From: Tatumella ptyseos ATCC 33301
Lineage (GTDB): Bacteria > Pseudomonadota > Gammaproteobacteria > Enterobacterales > Enterobacteriaceae
Reading direction: 5' to 3'
Assembly: GCF_000735525.1 (NCBI RefSeq)
Contig: NZ_JMPR01000035.1
Location: 62,001-126,000, forward strand
Length of the DNA stretch: 64,000 bases
The notes under the pieces were generated by a model. That model was not told the DNA's origin and did no database searches. It saw nothing but the letters and a program-made list of their open reading frames with translations. A program made the position numbers and the translations under genes. Shown in pieces: positions 19,204 to 29,443 of the stretch (positions within the stretch are counted from its first letter, which is position 1; each line of letters begins with the position of its first letter).

Positions 19204-21069
19204 TCAGTTCATAACACCGCAGTTAAGGCAATAAGCATAACGGTTTTGCGGATCGGCCGCCTGGCCTGTCAGGCCGGGCTGATTTTGTAAATCGGTCATC
19301 ACTTCGGCCAAAGGCGCTGGCAGGAAAGCCTTAATACTGGCAGGGAGTGACGCACTGACCGAAGAACTCATTTGATCCAGTACCTGGTCAAAGAAGGTCG
19401 GCTGTTCCTGATACCAGTCCAGACGAGGCGTAGTGATATGTGCCAGCTCTGCCGCTTTGCGGGTCGCATCATCAAAGTCACCCAATTCATCGACCAGTCC
19501 GTTTGCTTTTGCATCACTGCCTGTCCAGACGTGTCCCTGGGCTATCTGGTCTATCTGGTCCGTGGTTTTATGACGGGAGTCAGCCACCAGGCTCAGGAAG
19601 TTATGGTACCCGTTTTCGATGCTGATTTGCATCATCTGCTGCACCTGATCCGGCAGTGCTTTGGTCATAGAGACATCGGCCAGCGGAGAGGTCGAGACAC
19701 CGTCAGTGTGCACGCCCAAAGTGCTTAGCGAGTTCTCAATGGTATTGATCACACCGAAAATACCAATCGAGCCGGTCAGGGTGGACGGGCTGGCAATAAT
19801 GTAGCTGGCCGGGGTCGAGATCCAGTACCCGCCGGAGGCGGCAACACCGCCCATGGAGACAACCACAGGTTTACCAGCCTGTTTTGCGGCCATCAGCTCT
19901 TCACGAATAGCTTCAGAGGCCGTCACGCTGCCTCCCGGACTGTTAACCCGCAGAATAATGGCTTTAATGTTTTTATCCAGACGCGCAGCACGGATTTGTG
20001 AAACCAGCGTATCACTGCCCACGTTACCGGCACCGGAGTCGCCGTCAACAATCGCCCCGTTCGCGACAATAACCGCGATATTCGCCGGGCCATCCGTCTG
20101 AGAGTCTTTTAACGGATAATCATAAATACTGACATTGCGGTAATCATTGGTCTGACTATCCCAGCCAAATTTATGGATAAGGATCTGATCCACCGCCGCA
20201 CGGGATTCCAGTCCATCTACCAGCCGGGTATTCAGCGCATAAGTGGCGGTACTACCGTTCACGGCTTTCAATGCGGTAATCAGGTTGTCTGCGCCCGGGA
20301 AGACCTGCTGCGGCGTTATCTGACGGTTGGCAGAGACCGTGGTCAGATAGTTGTTCCATAACTGGTTAATCCAGCGGCTATCGGCATCTCTCGCTGCCGG
20401 TGACATGTTATCGCGCAGGAAAGGTTCTACCGCAGATTTATAAGTACCGACACGGAAAACATGGGAGGATACTTTCAGCGTATCCAGCAGGGTTTTGTAG
20501 TAGAGGGCATTGGTCGCCATACCGTGAATATCCACGGCACCCTGAGGAGAGAGATAAATCGTATTAGCAAAACTGGCCAGGTAGTATTGAGCCTGGCTAA
20601 AATTATCGCCATAGGCATAGACAGGCTTTCCGGCATCACGGAATTCGCGTAAGGCTTTACCGATATACTGCAGAGAAGGCTGATCGCCGCCACCGAAATT
20701 CCGCAGGTCCAGCACGATGCCGGTGATTTTATTGTCACTTTTTGCCTGACGGATGGCATTAACGATATCGAAGACAGAGTTCTGCTGCAGTGTTTCACTG
20801 CGGCTGCCCAGCAACTCCCGGCCAACTTTACTCAGACGGTTTTGTGCTGAAGGCTGGTCAACGACCATACCGGCAAGATTAATTTTCAGCGCCCCCCCGG
20901 TCAGCGTTTTTGCCGAATTCGCCGACCCGCCACTGACCTGTGACCAAATCCCGACCCCCACGACGATCAGCAACAGCAGGAACAGGTTCAGGATACACTC
21001 CCTGATAAAATTGATTATCCGCCAGACGGCAGAAAATAACCTGCCGGTAATTCGCCACAATGTGCGCAT
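19204..21069 (-). CDS. sppA: SppA, signal peptide peptidase (protease IV)
   Basis: SppA is the inner-membrane, periplasm-facing serine protease that degrades cleaved signal peptides. The 621-residue protein (E. coli 618) has one N-terminal membrane helix (about residues 25-45) and two tandem S49 domains. The catalytic lysine is in the N-terminal repeat (FRVGTYKSAVEPF) and the catalytic serine in the C-terminal repeat (GGVAASGGYWIS). ILRVNSPGGSVTASEAI is also typical. It diverges from ydjA, as in E. coli. Confidence 0.97.
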   Translation of the reverse strand: MRTLWRITGRLFSAVWRIINFIRECILNLFLLLLIVVGVGIWSQVSGGSANSAKTLTGGALKINLAGMVVDQPSAQNRLSKVGRELLGSRSETLQQNSVFDIVNAIRQAKSDNKITGIVLDLRNFGGGDQPSLQYIGKALREFRDAGKPVYAYGDNFSQAQYYLASFANTIYLSPQGAVDIHGMATNALYYKTLLDTLKVSSHVFRVGTYKSAVEPFLRDNMSPAARDADSRWINQLWNNYLTTVSANRQITPQQVFPGADNLITALKAVNGSTATYALNTRLVDGLESRAAVDQILIHKFGWDSQTNDYRNVSIYDYPLKDSQTDGPANIAVIVANGAIVDGDSGAGNVGSDTLVSQIRAARLDKNIKAIILRVNSPGGSVTASEAIREELMAAKQAGKPVVVSMGGVAASGGYWISTPASYIIASPSTLTGSIGIFGVINTIENSLSTLGVHTDGVSTSPLADVSMTKALPDQVQQMMQISIENGYHNFLSLVADSRHKTTDQIDQIAQGHVWTGSDAKANGLVDELGDFDDATRKAAELAHITTPRLDWYQEQPTFFDQVLDQMSSSVSASLPASIKAFLPAPLAEVMTDLQNQPGLTGQAADPQNRYAYCLNCGVMN

Positions 21070-21238
21070 AATTTCTCCATGTAATTGTCAGCAGACTCTT
21101 TTGAGCGCTGCGTTCTGAATCATTCCGCCCACATCCTAAAGAGCGCCGCTCTAAAAGTCAGCAGGAAATCACAGCAGACTGTTACAAATCACGTTGTTAT
21201 GCCAGACTTGTCAGAGACAGACTGAATATGAGGAAGTT

Positions 21239-21787
21239 ATGGACGCATTAGACTTGTTATTACAGCGACGCTCTGCGTCACGGCTGGCGGATCCTGCCCC
21301 TGAAGGTGAAACGCTGGAAAATATTCTGCAGGCGGGCTTACGAGCGCCTGATCATGGTGCTCTGCAACCCTGGCACTTTGTTATGATCACAGAAGAAGGG
21401 CGTGAGCGTTTCAGCCAGCTGCTGGTTTCAGCGGCAACCGGCGACGGAGCTGATGAAAAAGCCATAGAAAAAGCGCAAAATGCCCCTTTCCGGGCACCGC
21501 TGATTATCGCGGTCATTGCCCGATGTGAAGAGCATCCTAAAGTTCCGGAATGGGAACAGGTGGTTTCCGCTGGATGTGCTGTAATGGCTATGCAGATGGC
21601 CGCCCAGGCGCAGGGCTTTAACGGGATCTGGCGCAGTGGTGCCTGGACAGAACATGAGGTCGTCCGTCAGGGGCTGGGATGCCGGCCACAGGATAAGATT
21701 GTCGGTTTCCTTTATCTGGGCACCCCCCGGCTGAAAGCGGCACCGTTAACCGCTGTAGATCCCGCACCTTTTGTCAGCTATTTCTGA
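21239..21787 (+). CDS. ydjA: YdjA, nitroreductase family protein
   Basis: The 182-residue protein is a compact FMN-dependent nitroreductase-fold protein, like E. coli YdjA (183). Family blocks are [37 protein letters not shown] and the FLYLGTP near the C-terminus. Its natural substrate is unknown. ATG 21239 follows GAGGAAG. In E. coli the order is ydjA-selD-topB; here topB follows after only 204 bases and there is no selD. Confidence 0.95.
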   Translation: MDALDLLLQRRSASRLADPAPEGETLENILQAGLRAPDHGALQPWHFVMITEEGRERFSQLLVSAATGDGADEKAIEKAQNAPFRAPLIIAVIARCEEHPKVPEWEQVVSAGCAVMAMQMAAQAQGFNGIWRSGAWTEHEVVRQGLGCRPQDKIVGFLYLGTPRLKAAPLTAVDPAPFVSYF

Positions 21788-21991
21788 CAGATCTTTGCCA
21801 GTCAGTCTGGCATGATTAACCCCGCGACAGCGCCCCGGACTTTTGTGCCGGGCATTTGTCGTTAAGCCGCAGTATGCAGAAGACCGGCAGAGCAGCCGGC
21901 AGGTCGCCGATTCTGACGACTGAAAGTATTCACCCCCGGTGCGGGTATGTCTACCTCATTCCTGGCCGGACAAAAAGGAAGATCGCGGTTA

Positions 21992-23917
21992 ATGCGTTTG
22001 TTTATTGCCGAAAAACCCAGCCTTGCCCGGGCGATTGCTGAAGTTTTGCCTGAGCCTCATCGCCGCGGACAGGGGTTTATTGCCTGCGGAGATAACCAGA
22101 TTGTGACCTGGTGTGTCGGCCACCTGCTGGAACAGGCACAGCCGGAAAATTATGACCCGCGCTTTGCCCGCTGGTCCCTGGCCGATCTGCCTATTATTCC
22201 TGAAAAATGGCAACTGAAACCCCGCCCCGAAGTGGCAAAGCAGCTCAATGTCATCGATGAATTACTCCAAAAGGCAACTCATATTGTCCATGCCGGCGAC
22301 CCCGATCGTGAAGGGCAGTTACTGGTCGATGAAGTGCTTGATTATCTGAAACTCAGCGATGAGAAAAGAAAGTCGGTACAACGCTGTCTGATCAATGATC
22401 TCAATCCGCAGTCTGTCGCCCGTGCTATTGAACGGTTACGGGATAACCGTGATTTTGTACCGCTCTGTATTTCCGCGCTGGCCAGGGCCAGGGCCGACTG
22501 GCTGTACGGTATTAATATGACCCGCGCTTACACCCTGTTTGGTCGCAATGCCGGCTACGACGGTGTGCTCTCTGTCGGACGGGTACAGACCCCGGTACTC
22601 GGACTGGTGGTACGCCGTGACGAAGAGATCGAGAATTTTGTTGCCCGCGATTTCTTTGAAGTGAAAGCCCATATTCTGGCCGGTGATGAACAACGTTTCA
22701 CCGCACTGTGGGTGCCCAGTGATGCGTGTGAGTCCTGGCAGGATGAAGAGGGACGACTACTGAACCGTTCACTGGCAGAACATGTCTGTCAGCGGATCAA
22801 CGGCCAGCCGGCGAGGGTCATCCATTACCAGGATAAACGTGAGTCTGAGATAGCACCGCTGCCGTTCTCGTTATCAGGTTTACAGATTGAGGCGGCCCGC
22901 CGGTTCGGGCTCAGCGCTCAGACGGTACTGGATGTCTGCCAGCGACTTTACGAAACCCACAAACTGATCACTTACCCCCGCTCAGACTGTCGTTATCTGC
23001 CCGAAGAGCACTTCGCAGGACGTCATGCGGTGCTGGAGGCTATCGGGACCCATCTGCCTCATCAGACCATGCCACAGGAACTGGATACCGAAACGCGTAA
23101 TCGTTGCTGGGATAACAAAAAGGTCGATGCCCACCATGCCATCATTCCTACCGCCAGACGCAGCCGGACAAAACTGACGGAGAATGAACTCAATATTTAC
23201 GGGCTGGTGGCTCGCCAGTACCTGATGCAGTTTTGCCCGGAGGCGGTTTACCGCAAATGCGTTATCGACCTGGAGATTGCGGGTGGAAAGTTTATCGCCA
23301 AAGCCCGTTTTCTGGCGGTAGCCGGCTGGCGGGTATTACTGGGGAACAAAGAGCGTGACGAGGAAAATGACGGCACGCCACTGCCGGAAGTCAAAAAAGG
23401 GGATGAGCTGTTGTGCGAGAAAGGCGAAGTGGTGGAAAAGAAAACACAACCCCCGCGCCACTTTACCGATGCGACTTTACTTTCTGCAATGACCGGCATC
23501 GCACGTTTTGTCCAGGATAAAGCCCTGAAGAAAGTGCTCAGAGAGACCGATGGATTAGGAACCGAGGCGACGCGTGCAGGGATCATCGAATTGCTGTTCA
23601 AACGAGGGTTTCTGGAAAAAAAGGGGCGGTATATACACTCTACCGTGGTGGGGAAAGCCCTGATCCACGCGTTACCGCAACCGGCTGCCAGCCCGGATAT
23701 GACGGCACAGTGGGAGTCGATGCTGACCAGCATCAGCGAGAAAAACTTTCGCTATCAGGATTTTATGCAGCCTCTGGTCGGAACGTTGCATAGCCTTATC
23801 GGCGAAGCCCGGCGCACCCCCCCGGTACAGATCCTGAGGCAATTACCCCGTGGTCAGGCCAAACGCGGCAGCAAAGGGAGCACCAAAGGGAGAAAACATA
23901 AAGCTGCCCGCGAGTAA
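21992..23917 (+). CDS. topB: TopB, DNA topoisomerase III
   Basis: This type IA topoisomerase decatenates DNA through single-strand passage, often with RecQ. The 641-residue product starts [16 protein letters not shown] with a TOPRIM domain (acidic [15 protein letters not shown]). The active-site tyrosine is Y328 in [13 protein letters not shown]. The TKRAGIIE-type segment is present ([13 protein letters not shown]). The C-terminus is basic ([19 protein letters not shown]). It is slightly shorter than E. coli TopB (653), only in the tail. It has no zinc fingers, unlike TopA at the other end of the window. Confidence 0.97.
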   Translation: MRLFIAEKPSLARAIAEVLPEPHRRGQGFIACGDNQIVTWCVGHLLEQAQPENYDPRFARWSLADLPIIPEKWQLKPRPEVAKQLNVIDELLQKATHIVHAGDPDREGQLLVDEVLDYLKLSDEKRKSVQRCLINDLNPQSVARAIERLRDNRDFVPLCISALARARADWLYGINMTRAYTLFGRNAGYDGVLSVGRVQTPVLGLVVRRDEEIENFVARDFFEVKAHILAGDEQRFTALWVPSDACESWQDEEGRLLNRSLAEHVCQRINGQPARVIHYQDKRESEIAPLPFSLSGLQIEAARRFGLSAQTVLDVCQRLYETHKLITYPRSDCRYLPEEHFAGRHAVLEAIGTHLPHQTMPQELDTETRNRCWDNKKVDAHHAIIPTARRSRTKLTENELNIYGLVARQYLMQFCPEAVYRKCVIDLEIAGGKFIAKARFLAVAGWRVLLGNKERDEENDGTPLPEVKKGDELLCEKGEVVEKKTQPPRHFTDATLLSAMTGIARFVQDKALKKVLRETDGLGTEATRAGIIELLFKRGFLEKKGRYIHSTVVGKALIHALPQPAASPDMTAQWESMLTSISEKNFRYQDFMQPLVGTLHSLIGEARRTPPVQILRQLPRGQAKRGSKGSTKGRKHKAARE

Positions 23918-24085
23918 CCGATGTTGTCTTCAGGGGTGGGGTTTCTGATGATATTAGCGGCAGGGGACAGTGGCACCGTGTCGCATGGAAAGCCCCTCCC
24001 TGAGTCCGGGAGCGACGGCACTCAGCCGTCCCGGCGGCCCGCGAGCCGTCAGGCCCGCGGGAGCGTATCCATCGGTGACTAAAAC

Positions 24086-24892
24086 TCAGAGGTCAAAGGT
24101 CGCCCACACCGGGGCGTGATCTGACGGTTTCTCCATACTGCGGATATCATAATCGATACCGGTCTCCAGGCAACGAGAGGCCAGAGGCTGGCTTGCCAGC
24201 AGTAAATCGATACGCAGACCGCGGTTATCATTGAACCCTTTAGAACGGTAATCAAACCAGGAGAAGCGATCATTGGTTTCAGGCCAGGCGGCACGCCATG
24301 TATCGGTGAGCCCCCAACCGAGCAGCTTATCCATCCACTCGCGTTCTTCCGGCAGGAAAGAGCATTTCCCGGTACGTAACCAGCGTTTGCGGTTGTCATC
24401 ACCGATGCCGATATCATTGTCGGTACAGCTGATATTCATATCACCCATGATCAGTACAGGCTGCTGAGGATCCAGGCGCGATTCCAGATGATCCTGCAGA
24501 TCACGGTAGAATTTTTCCTTTGCCGGGAACTTCAGTGGATGGTCACGGCTTTCACCCTGCGGAAAATAGCCATTGATCACGGTGATATTGCCGATAGCCG
24601 AAGGGATCTCAGCCATGATGATCCGCCGCTGGGCATCGTCTTCATCGGTAATAAAGCCACGCTGCACACTGACCGGTTCCATTTTCGTCATCAGTGCGAC
24701 ACCGTAGTGGCCTTTCTGGCCATGGAAGAAGACGTGATAACCGAGTTTCTGCACCTCTTCCAGCGGGAACATATCATCATGAACTTTGGTCTCCTGCAGC
24801 CCGATAATATCCGGCTGGTGAGTTTCGACCAGCGCGGCCAGCTGATGGGGACGCGCCCGGAGTCCGTTGATATTGAAAGAAACAAATTTCAT
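24086..24892 (-). CDS. xthA: XthA, exodeoxyribonuclease III
   Basis: XthA is the major AP endonuclease of base-excision repair and also a 3'-5' exonuclease and 3' phosphatase. The 268 residues equal E. coli XthA. Metal and catalytic motifs are intact: N7 in [10 protein letters not shown]34 in [15 protein letters not shown] near residue 151, the RIDLLLAS segment and the terminal SDHAPV catalytic histidine. The gene converges with topB. The 168 bases between them contain GC-rich hairpins such as GACGGC with GCCGTC near 24011-24027. Confidence 0.97.
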   Translation of the reverse strand: MKFVSFNINGLRARPHQLAALVETHQPDIIGLQETKVHDDMFPLEEVQKLGYHVFFHGQKGHYGVALMTKMEPVSVQRGFITDEDDAQRRIIMAEIPSAIGNITVINGYFPQGESRDHPLKFPAKEKFYRDLQDHLESRLDPQQPVLIMGDMNISCTDNDIGIGDDNRKRWLRTGKCSFLPEEREWMDKLLGWGLTDTWRAAWPETNDRFSWFDYRSKGFNDNRGLRIDLLLASQPLASRCLETGIDYDIRSMEKPSDHAPVWATFDL

Positions 24893-25308
24893 GTTTTAAC
24901 CACAGTCAGAGAATTTACCCGCGATGGTAGCGATTTTTTCGATGATTGTCACCGTCACTACGGTGCCGGTCCGGATGGCAGAGGCAGCGCACCGTAGAGG
25001 AGCACAACAGCGTTTTCGCGACCGGGGATGGAGGGGCAAGTGATTTCCCCGGCAATGTTCTGTAGTAAGTGACAGCTCCGGTGTTATGAGAATATTTCTA
25101 TATGGATATTTTCGGTGAAGCCCCTGAATAAAGCGTTTTCAGGCAAGCCAGAAGGAGTTAACGAATACCGGGCAGTGAGAATAATGCAGATGATGTCGAA
25201 AGATCATACCCGAAGATAATGGCATAACGAGTGAGGAAAAATATCAAAAAAGGCATCTGGTACAGGGAAGTGTAAAACAGGGGATTACAGGCTGAAGCTT
25301 ATCAGGAA
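24893..25308. other. Gene-free stretch between xthA and tRNA-Tyr (416 bp)
   Basis: I see no coding frame with a credible ribosome site. It must hold the xthA promoter on the minus strand and the tRNA-Tyr 3' trailer. The 178-bp repeats with tRNA 3'-end copies found at the E. coli tyrT locus are not present. Confidence 0.5.
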
Positions 25309-25393
<85 letters not shown>

Positions 25394-25430
25394 TGATTGT
25401 GATGCTTCGTTGTGTGCTGAAGCGGGGTGC

Positions 25431-25458
25431 ATAATAACAAAACTTATCTATGTGTAAA
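25431..25458 (-). promoter_or_regulatory. tRNA-Tyr promoter
   Basis: On the minus strand TTTACA (25458-25453), a 16-base spacer and TATTAT (25436-25431) are followed by the GC-rich discriminator GCACCCCGC. This closely resembles the stringently controlled E. coli tyrT promoter. Confidence 0.85.
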
Positions 25459-25494
25459 CAGGCAAAACGGACATTTATGACTGTTTGCCTGTTT
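25456..25494. terminator. Hairpin between purU and the tRNA promoter
   Basis: AAACAGGCAAA and TTTGCCTGTTT form an 11-bp stem with a 17-base loop. A T-run follows on the plus strand. It probably ends purU transcripts, and one arm overlaps the -35 box of tRNA-Tyr. Confidence 0.6.
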
Positions 25495-25537
25495 TTTACA
25501 CTAAAAATTAATGGGTTGCGTATTATTTGTCCGGAAA

Positions 25538-26386
25538 TTACAGGATGATAGTCCGGTTACCGTAAACAAAGACCCGTTGTGCCAGCACTTTATCCAACGC
25601 ACGGCTCAGTGCATTTTTTTCGACATCTCTGCCTGCACGCATCATATCGTCAGCGCTAAACGTATGATCGACGTGGATCACGTCCTGCATAATAATCGGG
25701 CCTTCATCTAGGTTATCATTCACATAGTGCGCAGTAGCACCGATAATTTTTACGCCACGCTCATAGGCCTGATGATAAGGCCGCGCCCCGATAAAGGCAG
25801 GCAGGAAGGAGTGATGGATATTAATAATCTTATTCGGAAAGCGCTTAACGAATTCCGGGGTCAGTACCCGCATGTACTTCGCCAGCACGACATAATCCGG
25901 CTGATAGCGTTCAATCTCATCAGCCATCAGCATATCGTGTTCTTCACGGGTATGTCCTTCATGGCTGATCAGCACAAAAGGAATATCAAAACGTTCAACC
26001 AGCGAACGTAATGTTTCATGGTTTCCGATGACGGCCGCAATTTCCATATCCAGACCACCAAAGGCACTTTTCATCAGTAAGTCGCCCAGACAGTGTGCTT
26101 CTTTTGTCACCATAATAACCACACGGCGGCGACCGGCGGGTTGCAGTTCGCGAACTGAACCGACGGGTAAGGCGCTGTCTAAATCTGCCAACAGAGTGGT
26201 GTCATTAAAAATACCTTCAAGCTCAGTACGCATGAAAAAGCGGCCGGTCCGGTGATCGACAAACTCGTTATTCTGAACAATGTTCAGTTCGTGCTTGTAG
26301 CAGATATTGGTAATTTTAGCGATAAGGCCTTTCGCATCAGGGCAAATGGTTCTTAAAACTTTTTTTTGTAGTGTCTGGGCTTGCAT
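25538..26386 (-). CDS. purU: PurU, formyltetrahydrofolate deformylase
   Basis: PurU hydrolyses 10-formyl-tetrahydrofolate to formate and tetrahydrofolate, supplying formate for PurT and balancing the folate pool. The 282-residue product has an N-terminal ACT domain (residues about 8-85), which senses glycine and methionine in E. coli. The formyltransferase fold follows, with the catalytic IINIHHSFLPAFIGA and HYVNDNLDEGPII blocks. The C-terminal VFVYGNRTIIL matches E. coli exactly. Confidence 0.97.
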   Translation of the reverse strand: MQAQTLQKKVLRTICPDAKGLIAKITNICYKHELNIVQNNEFVDHRTGRFFMRTELEGIFNDTTLLADLDSALPVGSVRELQPAGRRRVVIMVTKEAHCLGDLLMKSAFGGLDMEIAAVIGNHETLRSLVERFDIPFVLISHEGHTREEHDMLMADEIERYQPDYVVLAKYMRVLTPEFVKRFPNKIINIHHSFLPAFIGARPYHQAYERGVKIIGATAHYVNDNLDEGPIIMQDVIHVDHTFSADDMMRAGRDVEKNALSRALDKVLAQRVFVYGNRTIIL

Positions 26387-26439
26387 TGTGCAATGTATCC
26401 TGTCGAATCAGATTTCAGTCATGTCGGGCATTTTAATTA

Positions 26440-26902
26440 TCATAAGCCACAACATTTTTTAAACTTTTTGCCCGAACCGCAAGGGCAGGGGTCATTTCTG
26501 CCAGCCTGCAGATGAACGCCATCAATATAATACCAGTGTTGTTCTTCTCTGATAAAGCGTGAACGTTCGTAAATGGCAGAAGTTTGTTGTTTTTCGCGAT
26601 ATCTTGCATAAAAAAGTGACGAACGCTTCATTACTATCTTTTTCGCAAGTATGTGAGATAACATTCAGTCCGAGCCACTCAGTTTCTGACAAGCCGGCAG
26701 AGAGGCTGGCGGTCAGTTCAGGGCTCCGTTGCGAAGGATGCCAGGTGGCAATCAGCCAGTCGGTATTTCCTCGCTGGTATGCGGTGTATCGCGAACGCAT
26801 CAGTGATTCAGCATCAGGGATGCGTTGCTGTCCGCTAAGATATCGGCCACAGCAGGCATCATAGGTTTCTGTGTTTCCACAGGGGCAGTATTCAGTGGAC
26901 AC
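26440..26902 (-). pseudogene. ychJ: ychJ, SEC-C motif protein split by a one-base frameshift
   Basis: Two overlapping minus-strand frames together reconstruct a YchJ protein of about 153 residues. The first part starts at 26902 with a CPCG cysteine motif and the LMRSRYTAY block, and stays homologous through EAFVTF. The rest ([20 protein letters not shown] and the C-terminal zinc motif [17 protein letters not shown]) is in the +1 frame. The shift falls at a run of six T on the minus strand (26610-26615); five would restore the frame. YchJ function is unknown; SEC-C motifs bind zinc. It could be a true pseudogene, a homopolymer sequencing error, or a gene read through by slippage. Confidence 0.85.
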
Positions 26903-26983
26903 ATCATCTCCGTATTATCACAACCTGTTTATACTATCATGTCACACCCTGGAGGGAGGTAACAAAGTGAACGATACGAAATG

Positions 26984-26998
26984 AACTATACTATAGTT
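26984..26998. promoter_or_regulatory. Palindrome over the probable rssB -10 box
   Basis: AACTATA-C-TATAGTT is a perfect 15-base palindrome containing TATACT, a good -10 box, about 120 bases before rssB. It may be an operator or only a symmetrical promoter. Confidence 0.4.
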
Positions 26999-27120
26999 AA
27001 CTGTCAAATTCTTATTCACGGGGCCAGGGAACGTTGCCGGCGTCTGTAATACAGGCAGGCAGGAGGACTTCCGGCCCAGCGGAGAGGGTGCCAGTCAGGT
27101 CTTAATCACAGGTATTTGTA

Positions 27121-28137
27121 ATGAGTAATACACTATCCGGTAAGCTGATTCTGGTGGTTGATGATGAACCTGTATTTTCGTCATTGTTATGTGGTGTGTT
27201 AGCGAATATGGGCGCAAATACTCTGCAAGCCATCAATGGGGTGACAGCCCTGCAAATGCTGGATCAGCATCCTGTTGATCTGATCATCTGCGATCTTGAG
27301 ATGCCGGTCATGCGCGGGGACAAATTCGTGCAGCAGGTACGCTCGCAGGGGAGGACATTGCCTGTCATTATCATGACAGCCAGTGAGGATGTTTCAGAAA
27401 TTGCCGGAATGTTGCGTTTGGGCGTACAGGATGTGGTGTTAAAACCGCTGGATGATATTCCGCGGTTGCGTGAAGTGCTTCTGGAGTGTCTTTATCCGTC
27501 GATGTTTGCCTCTAAAGTAAAAGAAGATGAACAATTATTCGATGGCTGGGACAGTCTTATTCGTCATCCGGAAAAAGCAGTCCAGCTTCTCCGGCAGTTA
27601 CAACCCCCTATCAGACAAGTGCTGGCAGAGACGCGGGTCAATTATCGCCAACTGACACCGACGGAGAAACCCGGACTGGTGTTTGATATCGCCGCGCTTT
27701 CTGATCATCAGATCGGCTTTTACATACTGGATGTCACCAGAGCGGGTGATAACGGAGTGATGGCGGCCTTACTGTTGCGGGTGTTGTTTAATGAATTGCT
27801 GAGGAAAAAAATTGCCGGACAGCATCAGCAATTGCCTCAGATAAACACAATTCTCAATGATATTAATCAGTTACTCGAAGATGCCGGGATGGAAGGGCAG
27901 TTCCCGCTGCTGGTGGGTTATTACAACCGCCATCTTCATAATTTATTATTGATCCCGGCAGGCTTGCATAGCACGCTTACCTATAACGGGCAGCATCAGG
28001 TTCTGGAAACCGGGGTTCCTCCCGGTACGTTCCGTAAAATACATGCCAGTCAGCACAGTTTTAATCTTAACGCCTGTGAATGTAATATCAGTGGCGCAGG
28101 CGGTAGAATTAATCTTATGTTTTCAGATAATGATTAG
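27121..28137 (+). CDS. rssB: RssB, adaptor for RpoS proteolysis
   Basis: RssB binds the stationary-phase sigma factor RpoS and delivers it to ClpXP. The 338-residue protein has an N-terminal receiver domain with D58 (IICDLEMP) as phosphorylation site, acidic D14-D15 and the K in VVLKPLDD. A PP2C-like C-terminal effector domain follows, with PGLVFDIAALSDHQ and QFPLLVGYYNR blocks. E. coli has rssA directly upstream; here ychJ is the neighbour and rssA is absent, so rssB has its own 218-base promoter region. Anti-adaptors cannot be judged from this window. Confidence 0.96.
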   Translation: MSNTLSGKLILVVDDEPVFSSLLCGVLANMGANTLQAINGVTALQMLDQHPVDLIICDLEMPVMRGDKFVQQVRSQGRTLPVIIMTASEDVSEIAGMLRLGVQDVVLKPLDDIPRLREVLLECLYPSMFASKVKEDEQLFDGWDSLIRHPEKAVQLLRQLQPPIRQVLAETRVNYRQLTPTEKPGLVFDIAALSDHQIGFYILDVTRAGDNGVMAALLLRVLFNELLRKKIAGQHQQLPQINTILNDINQLLEDAGMEGQFPLLVGYYNRHLHNLLLIPAGLHSTLTYNGQHQVLETGVPPGTFRKIHASQHSFNLNACECNISGAGGRINLMFSDND

Positions 28138-28318
28138 TTTTCCTGATAATAAATATGTTGTAAGTTGCTTATGTTCAGACAGAAATCCCCGGTTAGTATT
28201 ATTCCTAATTTGAGCGGATTTATGTTTTGAGGATAAACTCCCTGTGCTGAGCTGGTATACTGATAACATTAAAATTTAAAGACTTATGGGTTTTCATACC
28301 CGCGAATGAGGTAATTTG

Positions 28319-29218
28319 ATGTCTGCTTATAAATCAAAAGTAAAAAAGGCGGTAATTCCGGTCGCCGGATTGGGAACCCGAATGCTACCGGCAACCAAGG
28401 CGATTCCGAAAGAGATGCTGCCACTGGTTGATAAACCACTCATTCAGTATGTCGTGAATGAATGTATTGCTGCCGGAATCAACGAAATTATTCTGGTGAC
28501 GCATTCTTCAAAAAACTCCATTGAAAACCACTTTGACACTAGCTTTGAACTGGAAGCGATGCTTGAAAAGCGCGTAAAACGTCAGCTTCTTGATGAAATT
28601 CAAAGTATCTGCCCGCCACACGTCACTATTATGCAGGTGCGTCAGGGGGTTGCTAAAGGGCTGGGCCACGCAGTGATGTGTGCACATCCGCTGGTAGGTG
28701 ATGAACCTTTTGCGGTGATCCTGCCGGACGTTATTATTGATGAATACGAATCTAACCCTCAGCAGGACAACCTGGCAGAAATGCTACGTCGTTTCGATGA
28801 AACCGGAAGCAGCCAGATTATGGTGGAACCGGTTGCAGATGTGACCGCATACGGTGTGGTGGACTGTAAGGGAGCAGAACTGCAACCGGGTGACAGCGCG
28901 CCTATGGTGGGAGTGGTTGAAAAACCTAAAGCCACAGAGGCTCCTTCTAACCTGGCAGTTGTCGGACGTTATGTTCTGTCTGCAGATATCTGGCCTTTGC
29001 TGGCGAAAACGCCTCCGGGTGCCGGTGGTGAAATCCAGTTAACAGATTCCATTGCAATGTTGATGGATAAAGAAACTGTCGAAGCTTATCACCTGAAAGG
29101 GCTGAGCCATGACTGCGGTAATAAGCTGGGCTATATGCAGGCTTTTGTTGAGTATGGTGTCCGCCATCCGGTGTTAGGTGAAGACTTTAAAGCCTGGCTG
29201 CAAAAGACCGTCGACTGA
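28319..29218 (+). CDS. galU: GalU, UTP-glucose-1-phosphate uridylyltransferase
   Basis: GalU makes UDP-glucose for LPS core, capsule, trehalose and osmoregulated glucans. The 299-residue product has the nucleotidyltransferase signature [19 protein letters not shown] near residues 18-36, the VKQGV-like [15 protein letters not shown] segment and the VVEKPKA block. ATG 28319 follows GAGG, and an overlapping in-frame TTG three bases earlier is ignored. The nearby epimerase gene uses downstream UDP-sugars, which suggests linked surface-sugar functions. A strong terminator follows. Confidence 0.97.
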   Translation: MSAYKSKVKKAVIPVAGLGTRMLPATKAIPKEMLPLVDKPLIQYVVNECIAAGINEIILVTHSSKNSIENHFDTSFELEAMLEKRVKRQLLDEIQSICPPHVTIMQVRQGVAKGLGHAVMCAHPLVGDEPFAVILPDVIIDEYESNPQQDNLAEMLRRFDETGSSQIMVEPVADVTAYGVVDCKGAELQPGDSAPMVGVVEKPKATEAPSNLAVVGRYVLSADIWPLLAKTPPGAGGEIQLTDSIAMLMDKETVEAYHLKGLSHDCGNKLGYMQAFVEYGVRHPVLGEDFKAWLQKTVD

Positions 29219-29243
29219 TAGCTTGCGCTGATACGCTTGACAG

Positions 29244-29274
29244 GCCATACAACATTGTTGTGTGGCTTTTTTTT
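29244..29274 (+). terminator. galU terminator
   Basis: GCCATACAACA pairs with TGTTGTGTGGC (one G-T wobble) and is followed by eight T. It lies 25 bases after the galU stop. Confidence 0.9.
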
Positions 29275-29443
29275 CACCTGAACAGCCTGAAATGTATTTT
29301 TCCGCGGCTATCAGCGACGGTTATGAAAACAAACCGTGATCTTTAGCGACGGAAACCTGTATCATTTGCGCAGTCTGAATAACAGGAATTAACGGTGCTT
29401 CTGAACAGAAGTGCCTTTATTAGTGGTAAGAGTTGAGGGTGAT

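Noticed and set aside
23918-24085. GC-rich hairpins between topB and xthA as a possible mobile repeat
   Set aside because: The arms are short (6 bp) and no second copy is seen in the window, so they are taken as terminator-type structures.
25100-25308. Possible second tRNA-Tyr or tRNA-end repeats, as at E. coli tyrTV
   Set aside because: No second acceptor, anticodon or T-loop sequence is present.
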